Source: Hyphomicrobiales bacterium
GTDB taxonomy: Bacteria; Pseudomonadota; Alphaproteobacteria; Rhizobiales; Rhizobiaceae
Assembly: GCA_900472485.1 (NCBI GenBank)
Contig: UCII01000001.1
Span: 555,986 to 619,985, forward strand
Direction of reading: 5' to 3'
Length of the DNA stretch: 64,000 bases
Shown here: piece after piece, positions 25,349 through 33,249 of the stretch
Position numbering within the stretch: the stretch's first letter is position 1
Layout of the letters: each line of letters begins with the position of its first letter
Translations under genes and position numbers: made by a program
The notes under the pieces: model-generated
Database searches by the model: none
Told to the model about the DNA's origin: nothing
The model's input: only the letters and a program-made list of their open reading frames with translations

Positions 25349-25624
25349 ATGCAGAATGTGATTGATGTGGAATTCAAAATGCTTTGGACCGCACCAGTCT
25401 ACCTTGCGACCAGCAGTCGAGACGGCTGTCTGATCCAGGGGCCGGAAGACGCGATCCATTTCCTGTCACGAAGATGGCCTTGCGAACGAAGCAGTTCCTA
25501 TGCGCGTGCGACGGAAAAATGCGTTGCGGCGGTTTCGCACAAGATTCCCGTCGAGGCGTCGCGGGCAGCTTTTGTGATTGCCTGTCTCGACGCGCACCTG
25601 ATGTCGGCAGGGAAGTCGTCATGA
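25349..25624 (+). CDS. DUF982 protein
   Basis: 91 residues. The DUF982 pattern is clear: LWTAPVYLATSS, IQGPEDAIHFLSRRWPCE, YARATEKCVAAVSHKIPVEASRAAFVIACLDAHL. These small proteins are numerous in rhizobia and of unknown function. ATG 25349 has GGGAGG seven bases upstream; the frame is open further up only because of the sigma relic. Preceded by an EcfG-type promoter. The end abuts a relic on the other strand. Confidence 0.82.
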   Translation: MQNVIDVEFKMLWTAPVYLATSSRDGCLIQGPEDAIHFLSRRWPCERSSSYARATEKCVAAVSHKIPVEASRAAFVIACLDAHLMSAGKSS

Positions 25625-25721
25625 AGACCTGCGGTCTTGTCATCCCCAATGCCTGGTTCTCCATCGCATAGGCGTTTCGAAGGCCGATGACGAACATATC
25701 GTGGATCTCTGTCTCTGCCAT
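25622..25721 (-). pseudogene. Truncated DUF892 (YciE-like ferritin-fold) gene, first 33 codons
   Basis: Starting at ATG 25721, about 33 residues (AETEIHDMFVIGLRNAYAME, NQALGMTRPQV) match the N-terminus of rhizobial DUF892 proteins. Beyond position 25625 the frame runs antisense through the DUF982 gene and similarity stops. A stress-type promoter still stands upstream (25753-25777). The rest of the gene is lost. Confidence 0.6.
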
Positions 25722-25752
25722 GATTGGATCCTCTATTGGCTGCTCGTTCTCA

Positions 25753-25777
25753 AATCAGGGTGAATTGGCGTTGTTCC
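25753..25777 (-). promoter_or_regulatory. EcfG-type promoter left in front of the DUF892 relic
   Basis: On the minus strand GGAAC, 18 bases, TT. This fits the looser GGAAC-N18-TT form of the general-stress promoter. It lies about 30 bases upstream of the relic's ATG. Confidence 0.45.
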
Positions 25778-25853
25778 CGCTGCTTCTGTTGTCCTGGCGA
25801 ATAGGGGGCGGCAGCATGCATTGAGCCCGGAATTTGACGGCATGGATGGTCGG

Positions 25854-25878
25854 GGAACCATGCCTGTCAAAGACCGTT
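25854..25878 (+). promoter_or_regulatory. EcfG-type stress promoter for Ku1
   Basis: GGAAC-N16-CGTT without mismatch: GGAAC at 25854, CGTT at 25875. It lies 23 bases before the Ku1 ATG and sets that ATG as the right start. Confidence 0.75.
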
Positions 25879-25901
25879 CCCTTCCCAATGGAGGAAAACC
25901 C

Positions 25902-26708
25902 ATGGCGCCAAGATCATTCTGGAAAGGCTATCTCAAACTGTCGCTCGTGACATGTCCGGTCGCCATGGCTCCGGCGACCACCGTTAACGAGAAGATTCGG
26001 TTCCATACGCTGAACAGAAAGACGGGCAACCGCATCGTCAGCCAATATGTCGATTCCGTTACGGGTAAAGCAGTGGATGAAGACGATGAGGTCAAGGGAT
26101 ATGAGCGCGGCGAGAATGACTATGTCATGCTTGAGGATGAAGAGCTCGATGCCGTCGCTCTTGAAAGTACCAGAACGATCGATATCGAAATGTTTGTACC
26201 GCGCGACAGCATTGAATGGATCTGGTTCGATACGCCGCATTATCTGACGCCGAACGATGCGGTCGGCGAGGAAGCCTACAGCGTCATTCGTGATGCGATG
26301 GCTGCAAGCCGCATGGTCGGCATATCCCGGCTCGTCATGTATCGCCGTGAGCGTGCCGTCATGCTGGAACCGCGAGACAAAGGGATCGTCCTGTGGACCT
26401 TGCGATTTGGTGATGAGGTCCGGGATGAAAGGGATTACTTCGAAGATATCCATGCAAAATCGGTCGACACCAAACTGATGAAGCTCGTGGGAGAGCTGAT
26501 AGACGAGCGAACGAAATCATGGGATCCCGGCATGGTTTCGGATCCCGTCCAGGACAAGCTTCTCGATATCATCGCCGCCAAGAAGAAGGGTCGCAAGCGC
26601 CCCGTAAGGGCAAAGCCCGAAGAGGTACCTGCCGCGGGCAATGTCATCAGCATCATGGATGCGCTTCGAAAGAGCCTTTCGCGGGAGAAGGGTGCCAAGA
26701 GAAGATAA
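25902..26708 (+). CDS. ku: Ku protein, non-homologous end joining (copy 1)
   Basis: 268 residues of the bacterial Ku family, whose homodimer threads onto broken DNA ends and recruits LigD. Core: MAPRSFWKGYLKLSLVTCPV, IRFHTLNRKTGNRI, YERGENDYVMLEDEEL, and the long central barrel up to about residue 220; a short basic tail (KKKGRKRPVRAKPEE) follows. ATG 25902 has GAGGAAAACCC ahead; the longer frame would include the promoter. It is convergent with ligD and paralogous to Ku2 at 29350-30237. A perfect stress promoter precedes it. Confidence 0.95.
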   Translation: MAPRSFWKGYLKLSLVTCPVAMAPATTVNEKIRFHTLNRKTGNRIVSQYVDSVTGKAVDEDDEVKGYERGENDYVMLEDEELDAVALESTRTIDIEMFVPRDSIEWIWFDTPHYLTPNDAVGEEAYSVIRDAMAASRMVGISRLVMYRRERAVMLEPRDKGIVLWTLRFGDEVRDERDYFEDIHAKSVDTKLMKLVGELIDERTKSWDPGMVSDPVQDKLLDIIAAKKKGRKRPVRAKPEEVPAAGNVISIMDALRKSLSREKGAKRR

Positions 26709-26746
26709 TCCGCATCATGCGGTTTCCGCCGCTAAGGCGGAGCCCG

Positions 26747-29347
26747 TCATGAGCCGCGCCTGCGCTTCGCGTCGGGCTGATGCAATGGTTCTGCGGCTTT
26801 CCTGAACTCGGCCCAGGGATCGGAGCGAAGCGCGGCAAGCCGCGTCGGCACGTTGAGCACGGTGAAATAGTCGGGACCGATGGCAGGGCTCAATTCCTCC
26901 CAGGACAAAGGCATGGAGACGGCAGCTCCCGGACGAGCACGGGTCGAATAGGGAGCAACCGCAGTCGAGCCGCGCTGGTTTCGCAAATAGTCGATCAGGA
27001 TCTTGCCGCGACGTTTCGATTTGGTAATGGTCGAAACGTAGCGGCCGGGGCTGTCAGCGGCCATGGCGTCGGCGATGCCCTTGGTAAAGGCTTTCACGGC
27101 AGGCCATTCGGCTTTGGCGACCAAGGGGCAGACGATGTGCAGCCCTTTGCCGCCGGATGTCTTGACGAAGGGAACCAGGCCCGCCCGTTTCAGCCGTTCG
27201 CCCGTCTCTTCCGCGGCAGCGATGACGTCTGTCCATGCGACATTCGGACCAGGATCGAGATCCATGATGATCATGTCAGGCTTTTCCCAATCGGCGACCA
27301 TCGATCCCCAGGGGTGGATTTCGAGGACAGCGGCCTGTACGAGGCCGATCAGGCCGTTCAGGTCATTGATGCTCACATATGGCTCCTCGCCATGCGGGTC
27401 CTTTGCCAATGCGATGTTCCGGTTCATGCCCTTCCAGGCGTGCTTCTGGAAGAAATGCTGACCGCCGATCCCGTTCGGGCAGCGCACGAGTGCAAGCGGC
27501 CGGCCGACGACAAAAGGTCCCATGTAGCGCCAGACTTCAGTGTAGTAATCTGCAAGTCCGACCTTTGTAACGCCCTCGTCCGGCCAATAGAGACGATCGC
27601 CATGGGTCAGGGAGATACTGGTTCGCGACTGGTTTTCAGTCGACGTCTTGGCGGCTGATTTCGGTGTTTCGCGAACGATGTCGAGAGGGTTCTTGTCCTC
27701 TCTCAAGCCACGGAAGGACGCATGACGTAGATGGCCATCAGCCGTCCAGGCCCGGAATTCGACTTCCGCTACCAGGTCGGGCCGTATGAAGCGCACGCCG
27801 CGATGTTCCTCTGCCGTCAGTCTGGATGCGAAAGGGCTTTCCTCCGCTTTCAGGCGGGCGAGCCTTTTGAAGAGCTGCTCAGCGACGGTGCGCGTGTACC
27901 CGGTTCCGACACGGCCGACATGCTGCAGCTTGCCATGCTCGTAGACGCCGAGAACCAGCGAGCCAATCGCGTTTCTCGATGTCGTCGATGGCACCCAGCC
28001 GCCGATGACGAATTCCTGTCGGGACGAACATTTTGATTTGACCCAGCTCTTGCCGCGGCCGGAGCGATAGGGATCGCTGGCAAGCTTGGAGACGATCCCT
28101 TCCAGGCTCAACCGGCAGGCATGGCTCAACAGCAGATCGCCATTTTCGTCAAAATGGCTGCTGAAGCGGAGGATCCCGGTTTCGGACGGAATGATCTTCT
28201 GCAGCAAGTCCTTGCGGCTGACCAAGGGGCAGACGGTTAAATCGTAGCCATCGAGGTAGATGAGATCGAATGCGTAGAAGACGAAACGGTCGCTGCGCCC
28301 TTCGCTGAGGTCGGCCTGCAGGGCGGAAAAATCCGAGGCGCCGGCGGCCGGCTCGACGACCAGTTCTCCATCGATGATGGCTGTGCCGACAGGGAGCTCC
28401 TTGAAGGCGCTGATGATCTCCTTGCCGAATTTCTGCGTCCAGTCGAGGCCGCTGCGCGTCAGCAGCTTGACGCGGCCTGCCTCGATGCGGACCTCAAGCC
28501 GATAGCCGTCGAATTTGATCTCGTGAAGCCAGCGCTTGCCCGTGGGCGGCTTGGATACCAGCGTCGCCAGGGCAGGTTCGACAAATGCCGGCAGAGCAGC
28601 CTTCCTGACGCCCTTCAAGGCGGATGGCTCAATGGGTGTTGCATCGGCTTTCCGCTCAGGTGCGGCTTTGCTCGGCTTCTCTTTACTCTTGTTCTTGTCG
28701 TTGAAGCTGTCGTCCTTGGATCGGGCTATCCTACGATCAATCTTGCCGGTTTTTGACGACCAGCCCGGCTTTTCGCCCGCGACCTCATCGATGACCCGTC
28801 CCGTCTTTGCCGATTCCGGTCGTTCCTCGAGAATATCGGGCGCACCCTCCGGGCGGGCCGCATCGTCCTCCCCTTTGATCAATAGCCAGTTTTCCCGCTT
28901 CTCACGCGGTTTTCCGGCCATGCGAATCAGGTGCCACCGGCCGCCGAGTTTCTTTCCGTGAAGCTCGAATTCGAGATGGCCCTTCGCCAAACCCCTGTGA
29001 GGGTCGCCAAGCGGCGTCCACGAGCCCTTGTCCCAGACGATGACGGTTCCGCCGCCATATTCGCCCTTCGGGATCGTGCCTTCGAAACCGCCATATTCCA
29101 GGGGGTGATCTTCGGTCTGTACCGCGAGCCGCTTCTCGCCGGCCACCAGACTCGGCCCCCTGGTCACCGCCCAGCTCTTCAGCACGCCATCCAATTCGAG
29201 GCGAAAATCATAGTGGAGCCGGCGCGCATCGTGCTTCTGAATGACGAAACTGTTGCCGGTCGATGCGGCCTTTTTTCTGCTCGCGCGGCCCTTTGGTTCC
29301 GATGTTCTGGTGAAATCGCGTTTGCGATTATAGATCTCCAACGCCAT
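26747..29347 (-). CDS. ligD: Multifunctional ATP-dependent DNA ligase LigD
   Basis: 866 residues with three domains in the order phosphoesterase, ligase, polymerase. The PE domain (residues 30-170) has KHDARRLHYDFRLELDG. The ligase domain (250-560) has the nucleophile Lys278 in HEIKFDGYRLEV and the OB-fold region VGRVGTGYT. The polymerase/primase domain (575-850) has MDLDPGPNVAW and SGGKGLHIV. A charged linker (about 180-245) separates the first two. It repairs double-strand breaks with Ku. It starts two bases after the Ku2 stop, so Ku2 and LigD are one operon. Confidence 0.96.
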   Translation of the reverse strand: MALEIYNRKRDFTRTSEPKGRASRKKAASTGNSFVIQKHDARRLHYDFRLELDGVLKSWAVTRGPSLVAGEKRLAVQTEDHPLEYGGFEGTIPKGEYGGGTVIVWDKGSWTPLGDPHRGLAKGHLEFELHGKKLGGRWHLIRMAGKPREKRENWLLIKGEDDAARPEGAPDILEERPESAKTGRVIDEVAGEKPGWSSKTGKIDRRIARSKDDSFNDKNKSKEKPSKAAPERKADATPIEPSALKGVRKAALPAFVEPALATLVSKPPTGKRWLHEIKFDGYRLEVRIEAGRVKLLTRSGLDWTQKFGKEIISAFKELPVGTAIIDGELVVEPAAGASDFSALQADLSEGRSDRFVFYAFDLIYLDGYDLTVCPLVSRKDLLQKIIPSETGILRFSSHFDENGDLLLSHACRLSLEGIVSKLASDPYRSGRGKSWVKSKCSSRQEFVIGGWVPSTTSRNAIGSLVLGVYEHGKLQHVGRVGTGYTRTVAEQLFKRLARLKAEESPFASRLTAEEHRGVRFIRPDLVAEVEFRAWTADGHLRHASFRGLREDKNPLDIVRETPKSAAKTSTENQSRTSISLTHGDRLYWPDEGVTKVGLADYYTEVWRYMGPFVVGRPLALVRCPNGIGGQHFFQKHAWKGMNRNIALAKDPHGEEPYVSINDLNGLIGLVQAAVLEIHPWGSMVADWEKPDMIIMDLDPGPNVAWTDVIAAAEETGERLKRAGLVPFVKTSGGKGLHIVCPLVAKAEWPAVKAFTKGIADAMAADSPGRYVSTITKSKRRGKILIDYLRNQRGSTAVAPYSTRARPGAAVSMPLSWEELSPAIGPDYFTVLNVPTRLAALRSDPWAEFRKAAEPLHQPDAKRRRGS

Positions 29348-29349
29348 GA

Positions 29350-30237
29350 TCAGCTCGCCTTGCGTTGTGTCCGCGAGGAAGATGCAGCATGCGACTTTGC
29401 TGCCTTGCCGGATGTCGCACCCGATTTCTTGGCGGAATGTCTGGCGCCTGCTTTGCCTTGACCAGCCATGCCGGCGCTCTGGCGCAGAGCCTCCATAAGA
29501 TCGGTAACCTTGTCGACTTTCGCCGGCTTGCGTTGCGGGATCTTTTTGCCTTCGATCTTGGCTTTTACCAATTCGGCGAGCGCGGCCTCATAGCGGTCGT
29601 CGAATTCACTGGCATCGAAACTGCCTTTCTTGGTGGCGATGATATGTCTGGCGAGATCGAGCATTTCGCCCTTGATCTTCATATCGGGCACATCCGCGAA
29701 GGCTTCCTGTGCCGAGCGAACCTCATAATCGAAATTCAATGTCGTGGCGATCAGCCCCGCGCCATGCGCGCGGATCATCACTGTCCGAAGGCGGCGAAAC
29801 AGAACGGTGCGGGCAATGGCGGCAACCTGCTTCTTGCGCATCCCTTCCCGGATCAGCGCGAACGCCTCTGCGCTCGCCGGATCGGAAGGAGCTAGATAAT
29901 AGGGCCGGTCAAAATAGACATCATCGATTTCATCGCATGCCAGAAAGGCTTGTACGTGCAGGACCTTATCGCTTTCCGGCACCGCTGCGGCGATTTCCTC
30001 TGGCTCAAGGACGATATAATCGTCCTTGTTGAGTTCGTAACCCTTGACCTGATCCTCGCGCGGCACCGGTTTTCCGCTCGCACTATCGATGAATTCGCGC
30101 CTGACCCGGTTGCCGGTCGCCCGGTTCAGCGTGTGAAAGGAAATCCGTTCCGAGGTGGAAACTGCCGTATAGAGCGCAACCGGGCAGCTGACCTCCCCGA
30201 ATTTGAGATATCCTTTCCATTGCGCACGCGGGCTCAT
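29350..30237 (-). CDS. ku: Ku protein, non-homologous end joining (copy 2)
   Basis: 295 residues. Same core as copy 1 (QWKGYLKFGEVSCPVALY, ISFHTLNRATGNRVRREFID, DQVKGYELNKDDYIVLEPEE) but a longer Lys/Ala/Ser-rich tail (QGKAGARHSAKKSGATSGKA), which in Ku proteins helps DNA binding and LigD contact. ATG 30237 with GGAG seven bases before it is preferred to two earlier in-frame starts. Translationally coupled to ligD. No stress-type promoter is visible upstream, unlike for copy 1. Confidence 0.95.
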   Translation of the reverse strand: MSPRAQWKGYLKFGEVSCPVALYTAVSTSERISFHTLNRATGNRVRREFIDSASGKPVPREDQVKGYELNKDDYIVLEPEEIAAAVPESDKVLHVQAFLACDEIDDVYFDRPYYLAPSDPASAEAFALIREGMRKKQVAAIARTVLFRRLRTVMIRAHGAGLIATTLNFDYEVRSAQEAFADVPDMKIKGEMLDLARHIIATKKGSFDASEFDDRYEAALAELVKAKIEGKKIPQRKPAKVDKVTDLMEALRQSAGMAGQGKAGARHSAKKSGATSGKAAKSHAASSSRTQRKAS

Positions 30238-30554
30238 GGCATGCTCCATTTTCAAGATGATATTCAAGGGTGCCGAAACGGCATTGGCCGTGGTTTCAGA
30301 TGTCACCGCTGCGTGACCGGCCTGCTTTCCCGCTATTGGCCCGATATTGGATTGACGTCGTGCGCGGCGTTCCCAGCCTTGCGCCTTGGGACTTATTTTC
30401 CCATTTGCCTAGCCAACTGCAAGCGATGTTCGAGCGTAGGCGTCGTATACGGGGCCTATGCTTTCAAAGCAGAACTGTTTCTGCAGCTTTTGCAGCTTCG
30501 GCCTGAGACCGGCTTGGCTGGACTCGACGATCATATCCTCCTTTGCCTTCTTCC

Positions 30555-30716
30555 TCAGCGTCTCATCACATTCATGATCAGCGACACTACGAAGAAGATG
30601 AGGAAGATAAAGAATAGGACCTGTGCGATGGACGCGGATGCGCCTGCTATGCCACCGAATCCGAGGGCACCTGCGATCAAAGCTACGACCAGAAATACCA
30701 GTGCATAATAAAGCAT
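30555..30716 (-). CDS. DUF1328 small membrane protein (YtjA family)
   Basis: 53 residues with two membrane helices: [20 protein letters not shown] and [19 protein letters not shown], joined by the [11 protein letters not shown] loop typical of the family. GGAGAGCGAA precedes the ATG. A perfect EcfG-type promoter lies about 30 bases upstream. Family members are envelope-stress-associated proteins of unknown function. Confidence 0.88.
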   Translation of the reverse strand: MLYYALVFLVVALIAGALGFGGIAGASASIAQVLFFIFLIFFVVSLIMNVMRR

Positions 30717-30744
30717 TTCGCTCTCCATTGGTTGGTGGAAGGAG

Positions 30745-30769
30745 AACGGAATTGTGAGCACTTTGTTCC
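30745..30769 (-). promoter_or_regulatory. EcfG-type stress promoter for the DUF1328 gene
   Basis: On the minus strand GGAAC (30769-30765), 16 bases, CGTT (30748-30745). A full match to the general-stress consensus. Confidence 0.78.
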
Positions 30770-30787
30770 GGCGGATACCGGGGAGCG

Positions 30788-31315
30788 TCACGCTGCAGCG
30801 GTTGCCTGTCTCGACCAAGCCTGCTCGCCGCCGCTGCCGGGCGGCGGAGGCTCGGCGGCGTCCAGATACATCTTTGCCGGTGCAGTCAGCACAAACCAAA
30901 GGCTGGCACCAAGCAGGAACGAGCCTGCGCCCTCATCACCGGCAGAGACACAGAAGGGGAAGATGACGGCGGTGAGCAAAACGGTCAGGCGTATCGCCCA
31001 TTCCGTTTCACGCTTGCGGGTGGCTGTCGCCGCTAGCGTCCGATAGGACCGCATATCGTAAATCCGTTCTACCCGGCCCAGAGCCAATAGTCGCAGTGAC
31101 GGAAGCGAAAGCATCAAGAGCGCGCCGAGTCCGAAAACGTAAATCGGACCGCTTAAAAACAGGCCGCTTGCCGACAGAAGGGCCAGAATGACGATGATGT
31201 TCCACAAAGGGGAGAGCTTCTGCGGAGAGTGGCCTGTCTGCCTGTGCCACAGCAGCATGGCTGCCGACCCGCCGCGCAGCAGCGGTCGATCAATGTAACG
31301 ATTGAGAAATTCCAT
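30788..31315 (-). CDS. Hypothetical membrane protein
   Basis: 175 residues. Four hydrophobic segments: about residues 43-60, 62-80, 115-130 and 137-152. The sequence between them is basic ([25 protein letters not shown]). The tail is Pro/Gly-rich. ATG 31315 has GGAAGGGCG upstream; a TTG five codons earlier is an alternative. I recognise no family. It lies 72 bases before the DUF1328 gene on the same strand, but that gene has its own promoter overlapping this gene's 3' end. Confidence 0.72.
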   Translation of the reverse strand: MEFLNRYIDRPLLRGGSAAMLLWHRQTGHSPQKLSPLWNIIVILALLSASGLFLSGPIYVFGLGALLMLSLPSLRLLALGRVERIYDMRSYRTLAATATRKRETEWAIRLTVLLTAVIFPFCVSAGDEGAGSFLLGASLWFVLTAPAKMYLDAAEPPPPGSGGEQAWSRQATAAA

Positions 31316-31434
31316 AATGCGCCCTTCCAAACCCGGCGTGGACAGACATCAGAAAAATCCGGCGCCAGCATGGCAAGATCGCAAATTCGATAGGGCAATT
31401 GAGCTTGCTCGATGTTTTTCTATTGCGAGACGGA

Positions 31435-31459
31435 GGAACTATCCGCGGTCAATAGGGTT
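31435..31459 (+). promoter_or_regulatory. EcfG-type promoter upstream of the HD-domain gene
   Basis: GGAAC at 31435, 17-base spacer, GTT at 31457. It lies 94 bases before the GTG start, a longer leader than at the other sites. Confidence 0.5.
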
Positions 31460-31553
31460 CTCTGGCTGTCCACTTGGATTGAAGCAGGAAGAGGAGCCGT
31501 CTTTCAGCTAATCCGCCAGCACGGGATATCAACGACCCGGAAAGGTCTTATCC

Positions 31554-31973
31554 GTGAAACATCTTGATCAAGCCATCCATATCGCGCTCGAGGCTCATGA
31601 AGGGCAGACCGACAAGACGGGACGGCCTTTCTTTGAACATTGCCAACGCGTCGCGCTCCAGGTTTCCGGTGATGAGGCCCGCACTGTTGCCTATCTTCAT
31701 GATGTCGTTGAAAAGGGAAGAGGATGGACGCTCGATCGCCTGAAAGAGGAGGGCTTCCCGACAAGGATTCTATCTGCCGTCGATGCTTTGACGCGGCGGC
31801 CGGACGAGCAGGACGAGCAATTCATCCATCGTGCGGCAGCGAATGTGCTGGCTTGGCCCGTCAAGCGTGCCGACCTTGAGGACAATCTTTGGCAAAGCGA
31901 GCAGATAGGCAAGGACGCTGCAAAATATCAGCGCGGCTTGGACATCCTGCTCGAAATGGTGGGCCGAAAGTAG
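31554..31973 (+). CDS. HD-domain protein, RelA/SpoT hydrolase-like
   Basis: 139 residues. It starts DQAIHIALEAHEGQTDKTGRPFFEHC, as in the hydrolase half of RelA/SpoT proteins, with the metal pair HD in VAYLHDVVEKG and a late Asp in KRADLEDNLW. It could hydrolyse (p)ppGpp or a related nucleotide as a small alarmone hydrolase of MESH1 type, but the size is small and some contacts differ. GTG start at 31554 with GGAAAGG upstream. Confidence 0.82.
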   Translation: MKHLDQAIHIALEAHEGQTDKTGRPFFEHCQRVALQVSGDEARTVAYLHDVVEKGRGWTLDRLKEEGFPTRILSAVDALTRRPDEQDEQFIHRAAANVLAWPVKRADLEDNLWQSEQIGKDAAKYQRGLDILLEMVGRK

Positions 31974-32020
31974 GCAACGGCTAAAGCGCGGTATTAAAAT
32001 CCGCATGCTGAGCTCCTTCG

Positions 32021-32045
32021 GGAACCATAGTCCTTCTCCCATGTT
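32021..32045 (+). promoter_or_regulatory. EcfG-type promoter for the flavodoxin-like gene
   Basis: GGAAC at 32021, 17-base spacer, GTT at 32043, 30 bases before the ATG. Confidence 0.62.
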
Positions 32046-32075
32046 GGGATCGTTGACTAGACGAGGAGCGCGATC

Positions 32076-32690
32076 ATGGTTCTGAAAGCCTTAGCACTGA
32101 ACGCAACTTTGAAAACCGGCTCCAGTGAACCATCCTCGACGGATCGAATGCTTTCTCTTGTGGGAGAGGCTCTCGCGAGGGAGAAGGTGGAGATGGCGAC
32201 GATCCGTCTCGCCGACCATAATATTCTGCCGGGCGTCAAATCGAACGAGGGTGCGGCGGATGCATGGCCAGGAATCCGTCGTATGATCCTTGAGGCCGAC
32301 ATTCTGATCTTCGGCACGCCGATTTGGATCGGACAGCCATCGAGCGTGGCAAAACGCGCGTTGGAACGTATGGATGCCTTTCTGTCGGAAACGGACCAAC
32401 GGCATAGGATGGTGTCGTACGGTCGCGTCGCCGCGGTGGTAGTCGTCGGCAACGAAGACGGCGCTCATCATGTATCCGCGGAAATCTATCAGGCCTTGAA
32501 CGATGTCGGTTTCACGATCCCAGCCAACGCTGCCGTCTACTGGGTGGGGGAGGCGATGGGTAGCACCAATTTCATAGATCTGGAGGCAGTTCCAGACAAG
32601 GTCACCAGCACGGTGAACATGCTGGCACGCAATACCGCCCATCTCGCGCGATTGTTGCACGAAAGCCAATATCCCGGCATTGGCAATTGA
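32076..32690 (+). CDS. Flavodoxin-fold NAD(P)H-dependent FMN reductase
   Basis: 204 residues. The FMN phosphate loop is near the start (LALNATLKTGSSEPSSTDRML), then ADILIFGTPIWIGQPSSVAKRALERMD, which is the second flavin loop of the NADPH-dependent FMN reductase/WrbA group. GAGGAG precedes the ATG. It probably reduces quinones or flavins during stress. Stress-type promoter directly upstream. Confidence 0.88.
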   Translation: MVLKALALNATLKTGSSEPSSTDRMLSLVGEALAREKVEMATIRLADHNILPGVKSNEGAADAWPGIRRMILEADILIFGTPIWIGQPSSVAKRALERMDAFLSETDQRHRMVSYGRVAAVVVVGNEDGAHHVSAEIYQALNDVGFTIPANAAVYWVGEAMGSTNFIDLEAVPDKVTSTVNMLARNTAHLARLLHESQYPGIGN

Positions 32691-32725
32691 TCTGCCGACG
32701 GCTGCCAAAGGAAGGATTGCGAGCC

Positions 32726-33013
32726 TCAGGGATCGCGGCCAAAATCCTTGCGGAGTTCGGTTTTTGCTTTCTCCAACGTTGCGCGCCGGGATTTCGAGAG
32801 CTGATCGCCCGCGCGATTGATATAGAAGTTCAACATCGACATGGCGGATCGAAACGGACTGGATTTGCGGCGGTTGCTCTTTTCAGCGGATTCTTTGAGT
32901 GAATCGGCAATTTTCTTGGCGCTGCGTTCGTTGAATACGCCTTTCTTCAGGTCCATGGCATCACTGGTCTCATTGACGCGCTGCGACCATTTCTTCGATT
33001 TACCTTTGGGCAT
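32726..33013 (-). CDS. DUF3175 protein
   Basis: 95 residues, strongly basic. MPKGKSKKWSQRVNETSDAMDL, then KKIADSLKESAEKS and SAMSMLNFYINRAGDQLSKSRRATLEKAKTELRK, as in DUF3175. Function unknown; the composition suggests nucleic-acid contact. ATG 33013 is chosen because the family starts there. Convergent with the flavodoxin gene. Confidence 0.82.
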   Translation of the reverse strand: MPKGKSKKWSQRVNETSDAMDLKKGVFNERSAKKIADSLKESAEKSNRRKSSPFRSAMSMLNFYINRAGDQLSKSRRATLEKAKTELRKDFGRDP

Positions 33014-33087
33014 TGCTGCATTCCTCGTTGAAATTCGCGGTGCCGCCAGCAACCCCGAGAGGCTGAGCTTGCCGGCGCTGGAATCCG

Positions 33088-33112
33088 AACAAGCGAGCTG
33101 CCGTCATGTTCC
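33088..33112 (-). promoter_or_regulatory. EcfG-type promoter for the DUF3175 gene
   Basis: On the minus strand GGAAC (33112-33108), 17 bases, GTT (33090-33088), 74 bases upstream of the ATG. Confidence 0.6.
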
Positions 33113-33249
33113 CCGTCATGGGCGCGCACATCGGCATCAAGCCCGTAGATTTCCCTAGGGCAATCTTGAAGAGACGACAGGCAACATTAGTTTTGTGGTC
33201 AGAACCTGTCGCGCCTGACCGAAACAATGGTTGCCGAGGGAGCTGCCGA

